This document shows, piece by piece, positions 16,924-25,713 of a stretch of DNA of 64,000 nucleotides; within the stretch, counting starts at the first letter, position 1; each line of letters starts with the position of its first letter. The stretch is taken from assembly GCA_036702975.1 (NCBI GenBank), contig DATNPX010000054.1:124001-188000 (forward strand), written 5' to 3'. The DNA comes from DATNPX01 sp036702975 (GTDB lineage: Bacteria > Cyanobacteriota > Vampirovibrionia > Obscuribacterales > Obscuribacteraceae). The translations under genes were made by a program, and so were the position numbers. The notes beneath the pieces are model-generated. The model saw nothing but the letters and a program-made list of their open reading frames with translations, was not told the origin of the DNA and searched no databases.

Positions 16924-19062
16924 TCAACTCTTGGTTGTGCCTTCCGAACTCGGGTTGAGCATATTGGCGGCGGCCTGAATAACGTTAACCAGGGCCAAGC
17001 GGAGCTTTACAGGTGTCTCCTTGGCTGCAGCCTTTTGTGCGATCTGCTTTACCGGAGCCGGATTACAATGCTGACACTTAGATGCGTGATCTCCTGTCTC
17101 GGCTTTCTCGTCACTGTCAATGGTGGCGTGCTCTTTGAAGATCTCGAGCCACTCTTCTCCCAACATTGTTTTCTTCTCGAGCAGTACTGCCACTGCAGCT
17201 TCGACAACTCTACGCTCCTGACAGATGATGCGTTTAGCCTCGTCCATCCAGTTGTTGACGAGACGCAGCACTTCTCTGTCGATTTCGTCTTGCAACGCTG
17301 GTCCCGGTCTGAAGTTTTCAGAACGTGAATGACCTGTGATGCTGGTTCTGCCACCGGTGCTCAATGGTCCGAGCTTTGTTGACATACCATAAGTGATGAC
17401 AATGTGCTGAGCGATTTCATAAGCTCTTTCGAAGTCATTGGACGCACCGGTGTCGACCGTCGTCAAGCAAAGCTGTTGTGCGGCGCGTCCTCCCATGCAG
17501 GCCTTGCCCATCGCTTCCAATTGCGGCAAAGTGTACATGCTGAGGTCATCTTGATCCCAGGCTGTATAACCGCCAGCGTTGGCGCGACCATCGATCGTGA
17601 TCTTCGCTACTGACATACCGCCCTGGTCTTTGGCGTGCAGGATTTGACCGACGATTGCGTGACCGACTTCGTGATAAGCAACCTGCTTCAGCTCTTCGGC
17701 AGGCTTTATGCGCTTGCTGCGCGGACCCATTTCAATGCAATCTATTCCTTCCAGGAAATCTTCTAAAGTGAGCTCCTCCAGCACCAACTTGCTGATGTCT
17801 TCTTCGCTCACACTTTCCAGGCGCAGGTGATCGCGCTGTTTCTCGTTCTCTTCCAATCGATAGATGACTGCTTCGTTGCAGGCGCCTTCCAGCTTGGCAC
17901 CGCTAAAACCCTTGGCGCGTCGAGCCACCAGTCGCAGATCAACTCCCGGTGCAAGCTTTTTGTTGCGTGTATGAATGAGAAGAATCTGGTAACGGCCTTC
18001 TTCATCGGCAGGCGTAACAGGTATTTGAGAGTCGAATCGATTCGGTCTTAGTAACGCTGAATCGAGAGTATCAAGTCGATTTGTCGCTGCAATTACGTGC
18101 ACATTTTCAGGTAGTGGAACAACGCCATCCATCTCTTCGAGTAAAGCATTCAAGGTCTGGTCACGCTCATCGTGTCCGTTCGGACCCCCACGCTCTTTTG
18201 CTACTGCATCAATTTCATCGAAGAAGATGATGCCGCCCGTCCGACGAACTGTGCTGAAGAGATCGCGAATACGGCCTGCACCAACACCTACAAACTTTTC
18301 AACAAAGTCCGAACCTGATACAGCGTAGAAAGGCAGTCCTGCTTCGCCGGCTACCGCCTTAGCCAGTAAGGTTTTGCCGGTACCGGCTGGTCCGAAAAGC
18401 ATGGTGCCTTTCGGTATGCGCCCGCCCATTTCTTTCAGCTTTTTTGGATGTTTTAGGAACGTGACCGTCCGTTGCAAACGTTCTTTTGCTTCATCGTTGC
18501 CGGCAACATCTGCAAAGGTGACTGTCGAAGTAACCGGTGCGAAGTGACCTTTGGGCTGCAAAACCTGCAAGGCGTTTACACCCCGAACTCGTGAGTAAGC
18601 TACAAGAGCCACAAGCAGGAAGAGCAGGAAGGCTGTCGGGGCTGCTTTACCAGCCAACCACGAGGGGGAAGACTCGATCGCTTCTGCTGTCCACTTCAAC
18701 TGCGTGCTATGCAAAACTATCTCTTGCAACCGAGCGTTAATCGGACCAGCTGGAACATCTAGGCGGCCTATGGCTCCGCTTGGTTCCTCAATTGTTACTG
18801 CAACCAACTGACCGTTTTGTGTCTCCAGTCGCAGTGATTTTATCTTGGTGGGATTTGTTTGGATGGCGGCTATCAGGTCGTTGAAGGTTTTGATTTCAGT
18901 CTCTGGCCCGCTGCTCAAGCTGAACGGCGAGGAATGCTTTGCTGTTGCTGTTTCGGGGTTTTTGAATACGGCGGCTTTATGTACGCAAAACGCCGTGACA
19001 GTGACGATTACGACGGCAGCTACTACGTTAACTGGTCTAAATCTTCCATTGTTCTGATTCAA
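16924..19062 (-). CDS. FtsH-like ATP-dependent zinc metalloprotease
   Basis: 712 aa with a TTG start (no ATG or GTG precedes the conserved regions; an AGAGAG box is upstream). Transmembrane helices at about 12-30 and 140-157 flank a small periplasmic domain. The AAA+ domain has Walker A GPAGTGKT (224-231), pore motif FVGVGAG, Walker B IIFFDEID and second-region-of-homology RPNRFD. The protease domain has zinc site HEVGH (464-468) and third ligand D543 in ASNDFERA. Compared with housekeeping FtsH, it has Ala for Pro in Walker A, Asn for Gly in RPGRFD, HEVGH for HEAGH, and a long C-terminal tail. It is probably an accessory FtsH; catalytic residues are intact, so activity is expected. Confidence 0.9.
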   Translation of the reverse strand: MNQNNGRFRPVNVVAAVVIVTVTAFCVHKAAVFKNPETATAKHSSPFSLSSGPETEIKTFNDLIAAIQTNPTKIKSLRLETQNGQLVAVTIEEPSGAIGRLDVPAGPINARLQEIVLHSTQLKWTAEAIESSPSWLAGKAAPTAFLLFLLVALVAYSRVRGVNALQVLQPKGHFAPVTSTVTFADVAGNDEAKERLQRTVTFLKHPKKLKEMGGRIPKGTMLFGPAGTGKTLLAKAVAGEAGLPFYAVSGSDFVEKFVGVGAGRIRDLFSTVRRTGGIIFFDEIDAVAKERGGPNGHDERDQTLNALLEEMDGVVPLPENVHVIAATNRLDTLDSALLRPNRFDSQIPVTPADEEGRYQILLIHTRNKKLAPGVDLRLVARRAKGFSGAKLEGACNEAVIYRLEENEKQRDHLRLESVSEEDISKLVLEELTLEDFLEGIDCIEMGPRSKRIKPAEELKQVAYHEVGHAIVGQILHAKDQGGMSVAKITIDGRANAGGYTAWDQDDLSMYTLPQLEAMGKACMGGRAAQQLCLTTVDTGASNDFERAYEIAQHIVITYGMSTKLGPLSTGGRTSITGHSRSENFRPGPALQDEIDREVLRLVNNWMDEAKRIICQERRVVEAAVAVLLEKKTMLGEEWLEIFKEHATIDSDEKAETGDHASKCQHCNPAPVKQIAQKAAAKETPVKLRLALVNVIQAAANMLNPSSEGTTKS

Positions 19063-19371
19063 TTGCGGTCTCTCTTTGCGGCAAAGCCACCGTTTCCCAT
19101 ATTTCTTGCATGCCGCTGCCGGGATGTCTTCCCTCTGGAAATCGGCGACTCTAAGCTCAACCGCATCGACAGTGGATTACATGCACATGTTCTTTCTTAC
19201 CCTAATGTGGTCTTTGATAAAACTGAAAAATGGTAAGTTGACAAAATTTTTAGAAGTCAAGAAGAACTCTGGCTCGGCAATCTCGTCGTATATACACCAG
19301 TGCATTGCAAACTTTCAGAAGAGCACCAGATACGGTGCTCTTCTGAAAGTTTGCTGAATGCAAATATCCTC
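19063..19371. other. Intergenic region between P450 and FtsH-like genes
   Basis: 309 bases without a convincing gene. It holds the long hairpin described separately (19302-19361) and the upstream region of the FtsH-like gene. Short open frames here have no ribosome binding sites or family features. Confidence 0.6.
19302..19361. repeat. Long perfect inverted repeat (21-bp stem)
   Basis: A 21-base arm at 19307-19327 is exactly complementary to 19334-19354, with a 6-base loop (AGATAC). Beyond a 2-base bulge, a further 5-6 bp pair (TGCATT with AATGCA). It starts about 10 bases after the P450 stop on the minus strand. No T-tract follows on either strand, so it is not a classical terminator. It may be a strong RNA stability element or a miniature repeat. 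Confidence 0.9.
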
Positions 19372-20610
19372 TTAGAACTGCGTTTGCAACTCTTTCATTC
19401 CGCGCAGTGAGAAGGGAAGCTTATATTGCGGTTCTTTCTTGCTCTTGGTTGACAGTTTCAGGTTTGGCATCCGTTCAAGCAGTTGACGTATGGCAATCTC
19501 GCCTTCCATAGCGGCAAGCGATGAACCGAGGCAATGGTGAATTCCATGACCAAAAGAGAGGTGTTTGTTCTTCGAGCGTCGAATGTCGAGTTTCTCAGGA
19601 TTTTCAAACTCCTGGGGATCACGATTAGCCCCGCCAAGCAAAATAACCACTTGCTCCTCTGCGGCTATCTTTTGTCCGAGAAGTTCAATCTCCTGATCGG
19701 CCTGTCTACGCACGAGCTGCACGGGACTGTCATAGCGCAGGAACTCTTGAATGGCGGTTGGCAGCAGATTCATGTTTGCCTTTAGATCTTCAAACACGTC
19801 TCGATTGCGAAGCAACGCATAACTTCCGTTGCCGATCAAGTTGGCGGTTGTCTCGTGTCCAGCGATCAACAACAGCACAATATTTGCTAGGAGCTCAGTT
19901 TGTGACAAGTGATTGCCGCTTTCCTCAGCTTCAACGAGGGCGCTTATGAGGTCCTGCTGTTTTTGATGGCGCCGCGCTTCAATTAGTGGTCCGAGATATC
20001 CAGTTAATTCCATATACGCGTGACCGACCTTTGCTAGGTCGATTACGCTTGGACCAGCCGGATCGAGTGCAGCGGTGATGGCGTGAGACCAACCCTTGAA
20101 CTTGTCACGGTCGGCTGCCGGTACGCCGAGCATTTCGGCGATGACTATAGCTGGCAATGGATAAGCGAATTCGCCGATCAAATCCATTTCTTTTTCTTTT
20201 TTAGCTTCCACTTTGTCGAGAAGCTCGTTAGCTATAGCCTCGATGTGCTCGCGCATCTTGTTTATCATCGACGGCGTAAAGGCTTTATTCACCAACGAAC
20301 GCAGACGCGTGTGGTCTGGCGGATTTTGGTTCAGCATGGACTTCGCGCCGTATTGTGACAACGGACCATCTTTGAAGATGTGGGCAAAAATGTTTTTCTG
20401 CCGCCACTTCGGCGGACCTTTTTCAAAGTGCATATCGCCCAAAATAGAATGGGCTTCTGGATAGGTTGATACCAGCCAATATTCACCTTTCTCGCTCCAG
20501 AAGATTGGTGCTTCTTCACGCAGCCTGTTCAAAGTTGGATACGGGTTTTGCAGAAAGTCTTGCTCAGGTTTGATGAGCGGATCATGCAGAGTGGAGGCTG
20601 ATTTTGCCAT
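19372..20610 (-). CDS. Cytochrome P450
   Basis: 412 aa soluble bacterial-type P450 monooxygenase. Diagnostic motifs are the oxygen-binding I-helix AGHETT, the K-helix ExxR (EFLRYDSPVQ) and the heme-binding loop FGHGIHHCLG with axial cysteine C360. The N-terminal pattern DPLxxPEQDFLQNPYP and LNQNPPDHTRLR resembles the CYP107/CYP109-like group, but the substrate cannot be predicted. No ferredoxin or ferredoxin reductase gene is adjacent, so electron partners must be supplied from elsewhere. GGGAGAG lies upstream of the ATG. Confidence 0.93.
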   Translation of the reverse strand: MAKSASTLHDPLIKPEQDFLQNPYPTLNRLREEAPIFWSEKGEYWLVSTYPEAHSILGDMHFEKGPPKWRQKNIFAHIFKDGPLSQYGAKSMLNQNPPDHTRLRSLVNKAFTPSMINKMREHIEAIANELLDKVEAKKEKEMDLIGEFAYPLPAIVIAEMLGVPAADRDKFKGWSHAITAALDPAGPSVIDLAKVGHAYMELTGYLGPLIEARRHQKQQDLISALVEAEESGNHLSQTELLANIVLLLIAGHETTANLIGNGSYALLRNRDVFEDLKANMNLLPTAIQEFLRYDSPVQLVRRQADQEIELLGQKIAAEEQVVILLGGANRDPQEFENPEKLDIRRSKNKHLSFGHGIHHCLGSSLAAMEGEIAIRQLLERMPNLKLSTKSKKEPQYKLPFSLRGMKELQTQF

Positions 20611-21263
20611 TTAATTCTCTCCCAGCCGGAACGTTGCATCAGTGTACAGTATGGATGTTGTGCCTGAGTACGCCCTTTCTGATTTCATCTTTGTTGTTCC
20701 GCTGTTGACTTCCGACTTCGACTAGACTTGAGCGTCAAGCGGAGGGTAGGGCATAACCGTGCAAGCAGGCGAAGCAAAGCGATTGCTGGTTAACAAGCAG
20801 CGTCGAAGAGAGCCACGCTGCTTTGGAAGCCGAAGAGATAAAATAAGAAAGCACCATTGGTAGTGTCACGGAATTGAATTAAGAGATGTACGCATACGTC
20901 GATTCACTCACATGTTCTCAGGCGAAAGATTGATTCGGTTTTCTCGGTAAATCAACCGTCTTCAGCGATTATTATGCTCTTGTTAAGAGTTGTAAATCTG
21001 AAGCCTGTGGGTGTACTCTAATGCTTATGGAGCCGAAAGAGCATAGAAGATAGAAAAAACTAGAAAGCCGGCTCCGAAGAAAGTTTAGTTGGTCGTTTAT
21101 TTTTCGTTCAATCCCATCGTTCAATCCTCTCAGACTCCCATCTGACTTCATTCCCATAATCAAAGAAACATTGATTCAAGGAATGTGGACACATCGAGGG
21201 TTTGCCTTCATAGTGTCGTTGCGCAGGGCAACGACCGGCCTTTTTGTGCCAGGAGATGCAATC
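20611..21263. other. Long intergenic region with several stem-loops
   Basis: 653 bases between divergent genes without a supported coding region. It contains stem-loops at 20773-20787 (AGCAA/TTGCT) and 20795-20823 (9-bp perfect stem AAGCAGCGT/ACGCTGCTT), a 7-bp pairing GGAGCCG/CGGCTCC (21029-21035 with 21069-21075) and a hairpin plus T-run at 21215-21245. The first two hairpins are adjacent and could belong to an unannotated structured RNA. Promoters for both flanking genes must lie here, but I cannot place them with confidence. Confidence 0.5.
21215..21245 (+). promoter_or_regulatory. Hairpin followed by T-run in leader of dioxygenase gene
   Basis: GTCGTTGC (21215-21222) pairs with GCAACGAC (21228-21235) over a 5-base loop; CGGCC and five T residues follow. 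It ends 18 bases before the start codon. The layout suggests an attenuator or a terminator of an upstream transcript, but no antiterminator was worked out. Confidence 0.45.
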
Positions 21264-22244
21264 ATGAGCAGTTTTCTAGAATCGAGCCTAATAAGCACGG
21301 TCAAAAATGGTCACGCCCAAAACCGTCCGTCGAGTGGCTACCAGAGATCTTCTACAGTTAGTCCGAGTATCGAGCAATCCAAAGTTTGTAGCGCGTCGCC
21401 GCCGCCTCCGCCGCCGCCTCCGGTTAGCGAGTTCAATCTGACGGATATGGGCATCGATCAGGCGAGTCTAGTCGCGGACATCGTACCGACCTTCGATAAG
21501 TTACCCTTAGACGTTTATGAAAAACGGCGCCAAGAGATTGAGTACCTCCGTCACCGCTTCGTCGAATCTCAAGAACAGTTGAACGCTTTTTTCAATGATT
21601 ACATGTGCGGAAAAGCATCTTTCAATGATATAGCCAATCTTACCTCTCAGCTTTCAGAAAAAGAACTCTCTGAGTTGGAAACGACAGGAGCCGTCAGATT
21701 TCGTGCGATAGCCAAGTTTGAAGTTGATTTTGCAGGGTCGCAATCTCCTCGGATACACCGAGTTCCAGCTGATGCCTTTGTTCAAATGACCGGTGACCGT
21801 GCTGATTTTCGGGTCATGCCTCGATATTTTGAAGAAGCATCAGACTATCTCACAGACGATATCGAGATCCGGCAGATATTGCGTGCTGTGGCTTTCAAAG
21901 TTCGTCTGCAGCACTCCACTTGTGTAGACAGATTGGCGATAACCCTACATCAGGTGGTTGTGAAGGTCGATAACGCCACTCCATTCCATCTTCCTGACGG
22001 TATTCACCGCGACGGTGCTGATTATATTGTCTCTGCTATTCCACTGTTGATGGATGGTGTCATTCCTCCTCTAAGCACCGTTTACGATAGCCAGGTCAGA
22101 GCAATTCTGGAAACACATTTAGGAATTGGGCAAGGTCTGCTGCATGACGACCGCAGTTATTGGCACAGCGTCTCCCCCGTAGTTTCAAGCGGTGGCGTCG
22201 GACGCCGCGGTACTATAGGGCTGGACGTTCAAATAGCCAGTTAG
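21264..22244 (+). CDS. 2OG-Fe(II) dioxygenase family protein with Pro-rich N-terminus
   Basis: 326 aa. The C-terminal half (about 150-326) matches the 2OG-Fe dioxygenase group that includes free amino-acid hydroxylases such as isoleucine 4-hydroxylase. It shows the iron-binding HxD in HRDGADY (H248, D250), the distal histidine H301 in YWHSVSPV and a 2OG-binding arginine near 315 in GRRGTIGLDV. The first 55 residues are low complexity and include eight consecutive prolines. ATG 21264 has AGGAG at 21251-21255; the longer frame from 21171 was rejected because the leader hairpin lies within it. The substrate is unknown, but a free amino acid is a reasonable guess from the family. Confidence 0.82.
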   Translation: MSSFLESSLISTVKNGHAQNRPSSGYQRSSTVSPSIEQSKVCSASPPPPPPPPVSEFNLTDMGIDQASLVADIVPTFDKLPLDVYEKRRQEIEYLRHRFVESQEQLNAFFNDYMCGKASFNDIANLTSQLSEKELSELETTGAVRFRAIAKFEVDFAGSQSPRIHRVPADAFVQMTGDRADFRVMPRYFEEASDYLTDDIEIRQILRAVAFKVRLQHSTCVDRLAITLHQVVVKVDNATPFHLPDGIHRDGADYIVSAIPLLMDGVIPPLSTVYDSQVRAILETHLGIGQGLLHDDRSYWHSVSPVVSSGGVGRRGTIGLDVQIAS

Positions 22245-22325
22245 GCTTATTGACAGCGATTTCTCGCAGCGCTAGCCTAGTAAACATTAGCGAGGGGATG
22301 ATTCCCGAAAGGACTGCCGGAATAT

Positions 22326-24344
22326 ATGCTCGCAGTTTGCTCGCTATTGTTTACTGTCATTGCCTTTTTGTTTATTGCCGCAGCCACTGTCGCTTTTTTC
22401 GACTGGTGGCAGGAGCGTAGAAGTGCCCGCAAGTCGGAAAATGGTGTTTCTAGCAGAAACTTCGACCACAGCCTTCCTTCAATCGCGCTGTTTGTTTGTG
22501 GGTTGGCGATGTTCGTGGCTGCCGTCTACGGCTGGTCACAAGAAATAGATTGGAAACTCCCCTGGCCAATCACTTTGGTGTTAGCCCCGGCAGCCTGTCG
22601 ACTTGATGCACTTGCGGCAGTGTTTATCGGTGTATTTGGTATCGCCTTGTGCGCTATCGCCCTTGGTGCCACGCGTTTTCTTCAAACTTCTGCGAAGACG
22701 ATAAATGTTGGCGAACATTGGATTGGAATATTCTTGCTAGCTTGCGGAACTCTCACAGTCACGTTGGCTTCGAACGCGCCGACTTTTGTCTATGCGTGGC
22801 TGACCGTCGTGCTCGCTTTAGGTTATCTCTTTCGTTCTTACCAATCGTCTTCTAAACCTGGCAAAGCCAATCTTGCACTTCTAAATGTGGGAGCAGTGTC
22901 TCTGCTGTCGATTTCAGCGGCATGTTATTGGATGACTTCGACCAGTCAAACATTCGATTTTAGTGGCTGGGCTTTTGCTGACCGCTCCAGCCTGGTGCCA
23001 GCGATGCTGTTTTTTCTCGGACTGATTTCTATCGGTGGATTCTGCCCTTTTCACGATAAGTTCGTTCGAGCTCAAGAATCTACGCCCATCACGGCAACTG
23101 TGATGGTTAACGCACTTTTGATGCCGGCCGTTATGTATTCAATTATTCGATTGTTGATCATGCATGGCTTAGCGTCGCAAACACTAGGATATCTATTTCT
23201 GTCGATTGGCTTGTTTACGGCAGTTTGGTGCAGCTTGATGGCCGTGTTGCAACAACGCCTAACTGTTGTTTCGCGCTTTATCTCTCTGCAAAATGCTGCG
23301 CTGGCGCTGGTCGGAGTTGCATTTACACTGATTGGGAGAATAGTTCATTTACCGGTAGTTTCGGCTTTGGGTCTAACTGCGGCACTCTTTTTCTGTGTCT
23401 CTTCAAGCTTGAGCACTCCACTGTTATTTTTTGCGGCCGCGGCGATTGAAGAAGACAGTGATGAAAGTAATGGGTCAGAACGCGTAAACATCGGTCTGCC
23501 TTGGTTTAATTTCTTCGTGTTGACCGGTGCTGCCGTGCTGGCCGGAGTACCAACGCTGAGCGGGTTTGATTGTCGATGGCTTCTTTACCACGCGGCCTTT
23601 CAGAGTGCGAGTACAGGTGAGTCCATCACGCTTGCGGCGGTGATGTTTGCTGTGATTGCCGTGTTAGGTTCGATTGCCGGTCTGAACTTTTGGGCTTTCG
23701 CCAAACCTATAGGGAAGATGCTTTCGGCAGCGACAATTCGTTCAGCAGCTTATTCAGTCGATGATGCAACTGCCACCACACTGACCACGTTGACTACACT
23801 GACCACGCTGACCACAAAGGATGCAAATGGACTCAACCGAATCGCACTCGTTGTGCTCGCAGGTGCGTGTTTCGGTTTAGGATTGATAGGCACACCGGCG
23901 TTACTTTTGCTGCGCCCTATCTGTTACGCTGCGAAATGCGGCGGTTTAACAACGTTCCCGATTCCCATCGGTATTTTTGCTTGTGCGATTGGTATGCTCA
24001 CTTGCTTCATTTATTTCTTGAAGGAAGACAAACCTTCGCCGCATGCTGATGACGCCGATAGCGATAACACTGATAGCGAGGACGCAAGTTCGCAATCGTC
24101 AGATTCCGTCGATGCTGAAAAATCGGCGGTGGATTCGGTGGCATTGAAAGCTGACACTCTGATTGTCGAACTACAGCCGATTCTAACGGCAGACTTAGAA
24201 CAACCTGGTCGGTTCGCAGTGACAAAAATTTGTGCATCAATGGTGCAATTCTCTAGCTGGTTGCAATCATGCAGTGTCACTTCATATTGTTTGTTTGTGC
24301 TTTTGACTATGACTCTCGTTCTGTTGGTGGGGGTTTTTGCATGA
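22326..24344 (+). CDS. Proton-translocating membrane subunit, HyfB/NuoL-like
   Basis: 672 aa polytopic protein with about fourteen hydrophobic helices. The order of helices and motifs such as FLGLISIGGFCPFHDKFVRA, and PTLSGFDCRWLL further on, resemble the antiporter-like subunits of complex I and hydrogenase-4 (HyfB/HycC). Several conserved charged residues typical of active pumps seem weak, so proton pumping is not certain. A cytoplasmic stretch carries four copies of a Leu-Thr-Thr repeat, and another is strongly acidic (Asp/Ser, about 575-600). The stop overlaps the start of the next gene by 4 bases (ATGA). Confidence 0.75.
   Translation: MLAVCSLLFTVIAFLFIAAATVAFFDWWQERRSARKSENGVSSRNFDHSLPSIALFVCGLAMFVAAVYGWSQEIDWKLPWPITLVLAPAACRLDALAAVFIGVFGIALCAIALGATRFLQTSAKTINVGEHWIGIFLLACGTLTVTLASNAPTFVYAWLTVVLALGYLFRSYQSSSKPGKANLALLNVGAVSLLSISAACYWMTSTSQTFDFSGWAFADRSSLVPAMLFFLGLISIGGFCPFHDKFVRAQESTPITATVMVNALLMPAVMYSIIRLLIMHGLASQTLGYLFLSIGLFTAVWCSLMAVLQQRLTVVSRFISLQNAALALVGVAFTLIGRIVHLPVVSALGLTAALFFCVSSSLSTPLLFFAAAAIEEDSDESNGSERVNIGLPWFNFFVLTGAAVLAGVPTLSGFDCRWLLYHAAFQSASTGESITLAAVMFAVIAVLGSIAGLNFWAFAKPIGKMLSAATIRSAAYSVDDATATTLTTLTTLTTLTTKDANGLNRIALVVLAGACFGLGLIGTPALLLLRPICYAAKCGGLTTFPIPIGIFACAIGMLTCFIYFLKEDKPSPHADDADSDNTDSEDASSQSSDSVDAEKSAVDSVALKADTLIVELQPILTADLEQPGRFAVTKICASMVQFSSWLQSCSVTSYCLFVLLTMTLVLLVGVFA
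23781..23816 (+). repeat. Four tandem 9-bp repeats inside the HyfB-like gene
   Basis: Units CTGACCACG, TTGACTACA, CTGACCACG and CTGACCACA follow one another exactly, encoding LTT repeats. Because the unit is a multiple of three, copy number can change without frameshift. It lies in a predicted loop between membrane helices. Confidence 0.9.
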
Positions 24345-25312
24345 TTGAGATATTCGTCGAGCTCACACTGCTCTTTTTAGCGATCTTGTTCTTACCCTTC
24401 ATTGCTGCTGGTCTGACCGAGAAAATTGCAGCATCCAGAGAAAATCGCAAGAGTGGTTCAGTCTTGCAGCCGCTGAAAAACTTTGTCAGACTGCTTAAAT
24501 CTGATGCTGGCTTGGTATCACCACCATCATCTTTATTACAGTTCTCGATGGCGCTAACTTTAGCTACCACTCTGTTAGTGTCTTGTTTGTTTCCCTGGCT
24601 TTCATTTAGACCGACTTTAGCCGGTGACGATATCGCGCTAGTGCTCTATCTGCTGGTTACACTGCGCTTGATGGACATGTTGACCCAACCAAATAACGCC
24701 GGCTCATTGTCATCGCCCGACACGAAACAACGAGAATACTTGCGCTTGCTAATAGATCCGCTTGTATTTGTCGTTTTGTCTTCTCTGGGGTTTGCATCAC
24801 ATAGCAGCAATCTCAGCGCGATCTTTGAATTGAGTCATGCCGTAACTGACCGCGAAGCGATTGTTTGGATCTTTGCCGGATTGTCGTTTTTTCTTTTCAA
24901 CCTCCTTTATAGAGTAAGTGCAAACCGGCGCTATACACTGTCTGTTACTGACCCTACGATAAAGACGGAGCGGCACTCTAAAGGAACGTCCGGCAAGAAC
25001 ATTGCATTGAAAAGCTATGCACAGATGCTTCAAAGTGTCGTTTGTTATGGTGCTTCGGTGCAATGCCTGTTGCACGCTTTGACCAGGTTTGTCGCTTTTC
25101 AATACTGGTTGTTTGTATTGGCAAGCGTGGTCGGTATATTGCTTTTTGCATTCTTGATGGGACTGCTCGAGTCAGCCGAGTCGCCTGCTGGTCGTTTGCC
25201 TACACGTAGCATCCTAGTCTTCGCGCTGCTCCTTAGTCTCGGCACTGCCGCTTCTGCACTCGCAGTAATGGATGCGAACTTTTCTAGGTTGCCGAAATCG
25301 ACAAACCTGTGA
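24341..25312 (+). CDS. HyfC/NuoH-like membrane subunit
   Basis: 323 aa membrane protein with about eight hydrophobic helices. The segment SVLQPLKNFVRLLKSD corresponds to the quinone-site loop of HyfC/HycD/NuoH (ILQPYxDxxKLLxK). The later region KQREYLRLLIDPLVF and the C-terminus are divergent from true NuoH. ATG 24341 overlaps the stop of the HyfB-like gene (ATGA), giving translational coupling; the longer frame from 24269 would run inside that gene. No genes for the hydrophilic NiFe or iron-sulfur subunits (HyfEFGI) are in the window. Confidence 0.72.
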   Translation: MIEIFVELTLLFLAILFLPFIAAGLTEKIAASRENRKSGSVLQPLKNFVRLLKSDAGLVSPPSSLLQFSMALTLATTLLVSCLFPWLSFRPTLAGDDIALVLYLLVTLRLMDMLTQPNNAGSLSSPDTKQREYLRLLIDPLVFVVLSSLGFASHSSNLSAIFELSHAVTDREAIVWIFAGLSFFLFNLLYRVSANRRYTLSVTDPTIKTERHSKGTSGKNIALKSYAQMLQSVVCYGASVQCLLHALTRFVAFQYWLFVLASVVGILLFAFLMGLLESAESPAGRLPTRSILVFALLLSLGTAASALAVMDANFSRLPKSTNL

Positions 25313-25419
25313 ATCAGGAAGTAAAGAAATAAGTCCACTAACAATCTAAATTCAGGCTTGAATTGGAGATTTGGAGTTTATAATCCTTGCTGTTCTTTTA
25401 ACGCCGAGGATTAGTTGAA

Positions 25420-25713
25420 TTGAAGAATTCCAAATCGAGAGCATCGAAGGGTTCTCCTAAGGCATCCCGAACTACGACTCGCCTGGCCGCCATCAAAACC
25501 ACGAATCGCGAGATTGAAAGCAAACTGACGGTCGTCAAATCGAAACTAGCTCCGTATGAAGTGCCTCCGCTTAAACTCGACTTGCATTCTGGCGAAGTCT
25601 TTGAAATTTCAGATGCAGTGCTTGCAGGTGATACCAACCAGCGCTCGCGTGAAGATGAAGCAATTGTTGTGCATCATGAAGTAGCAGCAACTGGCTCTTT
25701 AACTAACAGTTAG
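25420..25713 (+). CDS. Small basic hypothetical protein, TTG start
   Basis: 97 aa. The N-terminus is rich in Lys, Arg, Ser and Thr and probably disordered; the C-terminal half is acidic. No methionine occurs after the start, so translation must begin at TTG 25420, which has CGAGGA about 10 bases upstream. No family recognised. Its stop codon overlaps that of the convergent VWA gene (TTAG at 25710-25713). Confidence 0.45.
   Translation: MKNSKSRASKGSPKASRTTTRLAAIKTTNREIESKLTVVKSKLAPYEVPPLKLDLHSGEVFEISDAVLAGDTNQRSREDEAIVVHHEVAATGSLTNS

Noticed and set aside
20972..21163. Minus-strand open frame of 63 codons in the intergenic region
   Set aside because: No ribosome binding site, atypical composition, and it spans the GGAGCCG/CGGCTCC pairing; no family features.
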